A DNA stretch of 64,000 nt. Source: JAUNBN01 sp036645935 (GTDB lineage Bacteria; Bacillota; Clostridia; Oscillospirales; Ruminococcaceae). A model generated the notes under the pieces. It saw only the letters and a program-made list of their open reading frames with translations, was not told the origin of the DNA and did not search any database. A program made the position numbers and the translations under genes. The DNA is taken from contig JAVXNE010000001.1 in the NCBI GenBank assembly GCA_036645935.1, positions 248,001 through 312,000 on the forward strand, given 5' to 3'. Positions 61,194 to 64,000 of the stretch are shown piece by piece; the first letter of the stretch is position 1, and each line of letters begins with the position of its first letter.

Positions 61194-61496
61194 TTAATTT
61201 TCTATAATATCGTCAGAATCTGTAAACACCCCAAAAAACGGAAAATACTTATAACATATTTCTAAGCTCCTTGTTTTTTCAGCGTTTCCGTTTAAGGTAT
61301 AAAGCACAAAGTAACTATCATGAAATGGTGAATATTCTATACGTTCAAATTCGTATTCTGTGGAGTTTTCTTGATTTGCCATATAATTATTGGCTGTTAC
61401 TTTAGCAACTTGTTTTGGCAATAAACCAGAAAACCACAATAAACTAAAACTGAATATCATAATAACTATGGCTAAAACCCATTTTCTTCTTTTCAC
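61194..61496 (-). CDS. Small hypothetical membrane-anchored protein
   Basis: This 100-residue protein is not recognised. A basic start (VKRRKW) leads into one helix (VLAIVIMIFSFSLLWFSGLL), then a soluble region of about 70 residues with many Tyr and Glu. The start is GTG 61496, with AAGGG seven bases upstream. The longer frame would run through the tRNA-Leu gene and is an artefact. AT-rich relative to its neighbours. It sits directly after the tRNA-Leu terminator. Confidence 0.65.
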   Translation of the reverse strand: MKRRKWVLAIVIMIFSFSLLWFSGLLPKQVAKVTANNYMANQENSTEYEFERIEYSPFHDSYFVLYTLNGNAEKTRSLEICYKYFPFFGVFTDSDDIIEN

Positions 61497-61545
61497 ATAA
61501 ATTCCCTTCTTTCTATTATATAAATAATCTTGGTTGCAGTGTAAC

Positions 61546-61598
61546 AAAAAAGCTAGGTTAAAACAAATGCAGAAATACATTTGTTTTAACCTAGCTTT
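61546..61598 (-). terminator. Terminator of tRNA-Leu
   Basis: A 21-bp perfect stem (arms at 61549-61569 and 61578-61598, AAAGCTAGGTTAAAACAAAT-type) has an eight-base loop and ends in TTTTTTG on the minus strand. It starts three bases after the tRNA. Confidence 0.92.
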
Positions 61599-61600
61599 CG

Positions 61601-61685
61601 TGGTGCGGGTAACAGGGGTCGAACCTGCACGTCTTGCGACACAAGATCCTAAATCTTGCGCGTCTGCCAATTCCGCCATACCCGC
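61601..61685 (-). tRNA. tRNA-Leu (UAG)
   Basis: A class II tRNA of 85 bases on the minus strand: acceptor GCGGGTA/TACCCGC, D-arm region GCGGAATTGGCAGAC, anticodon stem CAAGA/TCTTG with loop TTTAGGA (anticodon TAG), a variable arm, and T-arm with GTTCGACCC. CCA is encoded. It lies 26 bases after the polytopic membrane gene, so it may be co-transcribed with it. Confidence 0.96.
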
Positions 61686-61711
61686 AGAACATATTAAATT
61701 GCGGCCTTGTG

Positions 61712-63226
61712 TCAGCCGTCGATAACAGAAACTGTTTTCTTGCCGTAATACTGACCCATGACGTCGTTCACCCATGTGGCCTCGGTTGTCGGACCGTTAT
61801 ACCACAGCAAGATCGGGCGGTTGCTGAACGGGGCTGTGGTCGGAATTGCGATTTTGGGATTGCGACATTGATCTATCAGCGCCTGCATTTGTGCGCCATA
61901 GCTCTGGGCGCTTCCGTCGCGCAGCAGTGTATACGCCGTTCGTGACGTGAAATTTCCTCCCGCAGACACCCACACGACAACAGCGCAGAGGACGAGTGCA
62001 ACCACGGCGAAGCAAACCCGTTTTTGAGCCTTCATTGCGGCAAGCTTTGAGCAAAACATCGCTGATTTGCCCTTTAGCTCCGGCAACTTGCTGCGCAGCC
62101 AGCCGAGCATGTAAAATTCGTTGAAAGCCAAAAACCAGCACAATGAGAAAAACGCGAGATTCTGAAATCTTCCGGGAGCCGTGCCTGCCGCGCCATAGGC
62201 ATAGGTTATCGGGGCAAATCCCGCGCACACAACGCAAAAAGAGAACGCGAGCACCGCAATCGGAAATCTGTAATGATATTTTCTTTTCGCGCACAAATTC
62301 CAGAAAATCGGCGCGAGCGCAAGCAAGCAGAACGCAAGTCCGAAGCCGGCGCTTGAGCGCAGCAGCCGCGCGCCGTCCTCAAAGGCGCAGCCGACAACGG
62401 TGAGAATGTTGCGTTTAACCCCCGTCAAACCGAAGAACTCGATGCGCTTTGCGTTACCGGGGGCAAGGACATTTGCCAAAAAACAAAGCAGCTGTGTCAG
62501 CGCCACGGAGGATGCAAAAACAGCATTGAGCTTATCCCTCTTAACAAAAATCTGCCACAAAGCCAAAATCGCAAGAAGTCCGGATGTGATGAATGCGGTG
62601 TGGTAGTTTGCCCCGCCGCACAGCAGCGAGAGAACAAGCGATAGCACAAGCCACAACGAACGTCCGCGCGCGCGCGCCGCACTGCACAGCCGCGCGGCAC
62701 AGCCGAGCAGCAAAAGCGACAGACAGTACGTCCCGGTATATGTCGCGGCACCGCTGTACCAGAACAGTCCCTCGACCGGAGAGGGCAAAAACTGCACGGA
62801 CATGAACGTTATAATGGATGCAATCGTTATGCAGCTGCACCCGCTTGCGGCAAAAAGCATTCGCAGCACTGAAAACACAAAAAAGCAAATACACAGAAAG
62901 AGCAGCAACAGCGTGATCGTGGGCACAAGATGATAGGCGTTCTCGCCCAGCGCGATCGGGCAGAGACAGAGGGCAAACGTGCAGGTATAGGAGCCCTGCC
63001 AGTTGACATAACTGTCCTTCGCGACAAACACCGCGTCGTTTGCGACATCGGCGAGTGACCCACCGTCTGCGATTATTGCCGCAGTTCGCGCCGAGCCCGA
63101 ATAATCATCCGCGCTCGGATAATTGTATCGCCCGATACAGGCGATCGAGACAACACTTGCAACGAGCAACACAACAGCAACAATAGCCACCGCAATTTCG
63201 CTTTTTTTTTCACATGCAGCGCCCAT
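61712..63226 (-). CDS. Polytopic membrane protein, DUF6056/GtrII-like glycosyltransferase type
   Basis: This 504-residue protein has about eleven to twelve helices. Helix 1 is followed by a long loop, YPSADDYSGSARTAAI, whose Asp-Asp-Tyr motif resembles the acidic first loop of GT-C glycosyltransferases and DUF6056. A later loop reads FWYSGAATYTGTYCLS. The C terminus holds an outside domain with FSNRPILLWYNGPTTEATW. Likely role: transfer of a lipid-linked sugar to a surface polymer, by inference. It has a consensus promoter. Confidence 0.7.
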   Translation of the reverse strand: MGAACEKKSEIAVAIVAVVLLVASVVSIACIGRYNYPSADDYSGSARTAAIIADGGSLADVANDAVFVAKDSYVNWQGSYTCTFALCLCPIALGENAYHLVPTITLLLLFLCICFFVFSVLRMLFAASGCSCITIASIITFMSVQFLPSPVEGLFWYSGAATYTGTYCLSLLLLGCAARLCSAARARGRSLWLVLSLVLSLLCGGANYHTAFITSGLLAILALWQIFVKRDKLNAVFASSVALTQLLCFLANVLAPGNAKRIEFFGLTGVKRNILTVVGCAFEDGARLLRSSAGFGLAFCLLALAPIFWNLCAKRKYHYRFPIAVLAFSFCVVCAGFAPITYAYGAAGTAPGRFQNLAFFSLCWFLAFNEFYMLGWLRSKLPELKGKSAMFCSKLAAMKAQKRVCFAVVALVLCAVVVWVSAGGNFTSRTAYTLLRDGSAQSYGAQMQALIDQCRNPKIAIPTTAPFSNRPILLWYNGPTTEATWVNDVMGQYYGKKTVSVIDG

Positions 63227-63271
63227 CGTCGAATCCCAACCTTTCGCCGCCGCGAGCTTTTACCTGACAAT

Positions 63272-63299
63272 ACTATAACAAAATATGTGCAGCTGTCAA
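63272..63299 (-). promoter_or_regulatory. Promoter of the polytopic membrane gene
   Basis: TTGACA (63294-63299) and TATAGT (63272-63277) have a 16-base spacer and lie 46 bases before the ATG. Confidence 0.7.
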
Positions 63300-63305
63300 T
63301 CTCTG

Positions 63306-63334
63306 TTGTCACGGCCTTGAAAATGGGATATAAT
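63306..63334 (+). promoter_or_regulatory. Promoter of the rhomboid-like gene
   Basis: TTGTCA (63306-63311) and TATAAT (63329-63334) have a 17-base spacer. They lie 33 bases before the ATG and back to back with the promoter on the other strand. Confidence 0.8.
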
Positions 63335-63366
63335 TTAACAACTAAACATTTGGGGAGAGTCTTCGC

Positions 63367-64000
63367 ATGAAATTCTTATACCCGCTCGAAAGGAAGCTCG
63401 GCAAATATGCCGTTCGCAACCTCATGCTTATAATCACTGTCGGGCAGCTCGCAGTGTTCGTGATAAGTTTCCTGTTTCCGTCGCTGAACTTGATTGGGTG
63501 GATGTCTCTGTCACGCGCCGCTGTGCTTCAAGGGCAGATTTGGCGTCTCGTCACGTTCATCCTGATTCCGCCCAACACATCGATTCTCTTTATCTTGATT
63601 TCGCTCTATTTCTACTACATGATAGGCGGCGCGCTCGAAAACGAATGGGGCGCGTTCATGTTCAACGTCTACTATTTTATCGGCATTATTGGGGCAATTG
63701 CCGCCGCGTTCATCACGGGTGTCGGCGACAATTACTACCTTAACATGTCTCTGTTTTTGGCATTCGCTATCCTCTATCCCGATTTTGAGGTTCTGCTTTT
63801 CTATATTCTGCCCATCAAGATGAAATATCTTGCGATACTGGACGCCGCACTGTTTTTGATATCGTTTATCAGAGGTCCGTGGTCAGCCCGCGCCGCGATC
63901 ATCGCGTCACTTGTCAACCTGATAATTTTCTTCGGCGGCACGTTCGTAAATTACGTAAAACAGCAGCAAAAATACGCAAAAACCCGCCGAAACTTCCGCA
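63367..64000 (+). CDS. Rhomboid-like membrane protein, partial at the window edge
   Basis: The ATG at 63367 has GGGGAG seven bases upstream. The frame stays open to the window end (211 codons), so the C terminus is missing. Five to six helices are visible. GQIWRLVTFILIPP and ENEWGAFMFNVYYF match the rhomboid L1/TM2 region. Where active rhomboids have GxSG, this protein reads NMSLFLAFAILYPDFEVLLF, so the catalytic glycine-serine motif is absent. It may be an inactive relative acting in protein binding or folding. Confidence 0.8.
   Translation, partial: MKFLYPLERKLGKYAVRNLMLIITVGQLAVFVISFLFPSLNLIGWMSLSRAAVLQGQIWRLVTFILIPPNTSILFILISLYFYYMIGGALENEWGAFMFNVYYFIGIIGAIAAAFITGVGDNYYLNMSLFLAFAILYPDFEVLLFYILPIKMKYLAILDAALFLISFIRGPWSARAAIIASLVNLIIFFGGTFVNYVKQQQKYAKTRRNFR

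Noticed and set aside
61497..61775. Long minus-strand frame running from 61775 through to the small membrane protein at 61194
   Set aside because: It reads through tRNA-Leu and its terminator. The MAELADAQDLGS-type translation is the usual shadow of a bacterial tRNA-Leu. Only the part from GTG 61496 has a ribosome binding site.

Overview
The window looks like a chromosomal segment of a Gram-positive, endospore-forming Clostridia-type anaerobe of roughly balanced GC content. The main evidence is spoIIE, spmA/spmB, an AbrB/SpoVT-type regulator with a Cys-rich tail, a clostridial SpoIID-like/peptidoglycan-binding fusion, the dgt-dnaG-rpoD block, an NfnAB-type flavoprotein pair, and consensus TTGACA/TATAAT promoters with strong GGAGG ribosome binding sites. 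There is no rRNA operon, CRISPR array, insertion sequence or prophage. Two tRNA genes (Lys-UUU and Leu-UAG) are present. No species is claimed.

Layout. 0-9.3 kb is a minus-strand housekeeping block: rpoD, dnaG, dgt, a YigZ protein, rpmE, a phosphohexomutase and the NfnBA pair. 9.4-13.6 kb (plus) holds a YifB/ComM-type AAA ATPase and spoIIE. 14-19.4 kb (minus) holds a glycosyltransferase, the SpoIID-like/peptidoglycan-binding protein and an ECF sigma/anti-sigma-like operon with a third gene. 19.4-22.8 kb has a divergent alanine racemase with a GNAT gene, spmAB and abrB. 22.8-29.9 kb (minus) carries a DUF5058 membrane pair and a four-gene BmpA-type nucleoside ABC operon, preceded by a consensus promoter and a structured leader RNA. 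30-47 kb is mixed metabolism: aldo/keto reductase, HD hydrolase, GIY-YIG, DUF5131, adenosine deaminase, PpiC-type foldase, lipid kinase, HAD phosphatase, eukaryotic-type hexokinase, M20 peptidase, HtrA, YgjP-type peptidase, glutamate dehydrogenase, GNAT and tRNA-Lys. An AT-rich GrpB-family gene follows the tRNA. 48.3-57.7 kb is a divergent locus: livKHMGF-type ABC transporter (minus) against a YesM/YesN-type two-component system and an old-yellow-enzyme-like reductase (plus). 58-64 kb holds a VOC protein, a decayed gene, an SPFH/ribbon-helix-helix operon, tRNA-Leu, a large polytopic membrane protein and a rhomboid-like membrane protein cut by the window edge.

How genes fit together. The BmpA operon and adenosine deaminase suggest nucleoside salvage. 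GdhA and the NfnAB-type pair connect ammonium assimilation with NADPH/ferredoxin balance. The divergent liv/YesMN/OYE locus reads as a sense, import and reduce module whose substrate is unknown. The items most worth follow-up are the structured leader upstream of bmpA, the DUF5058 pair, the liv/YesMN/OYE locus with an OYE that departs from the classical substrate-binding His pair, and the SPFH/RHH operon with a palindromic operator candidate.
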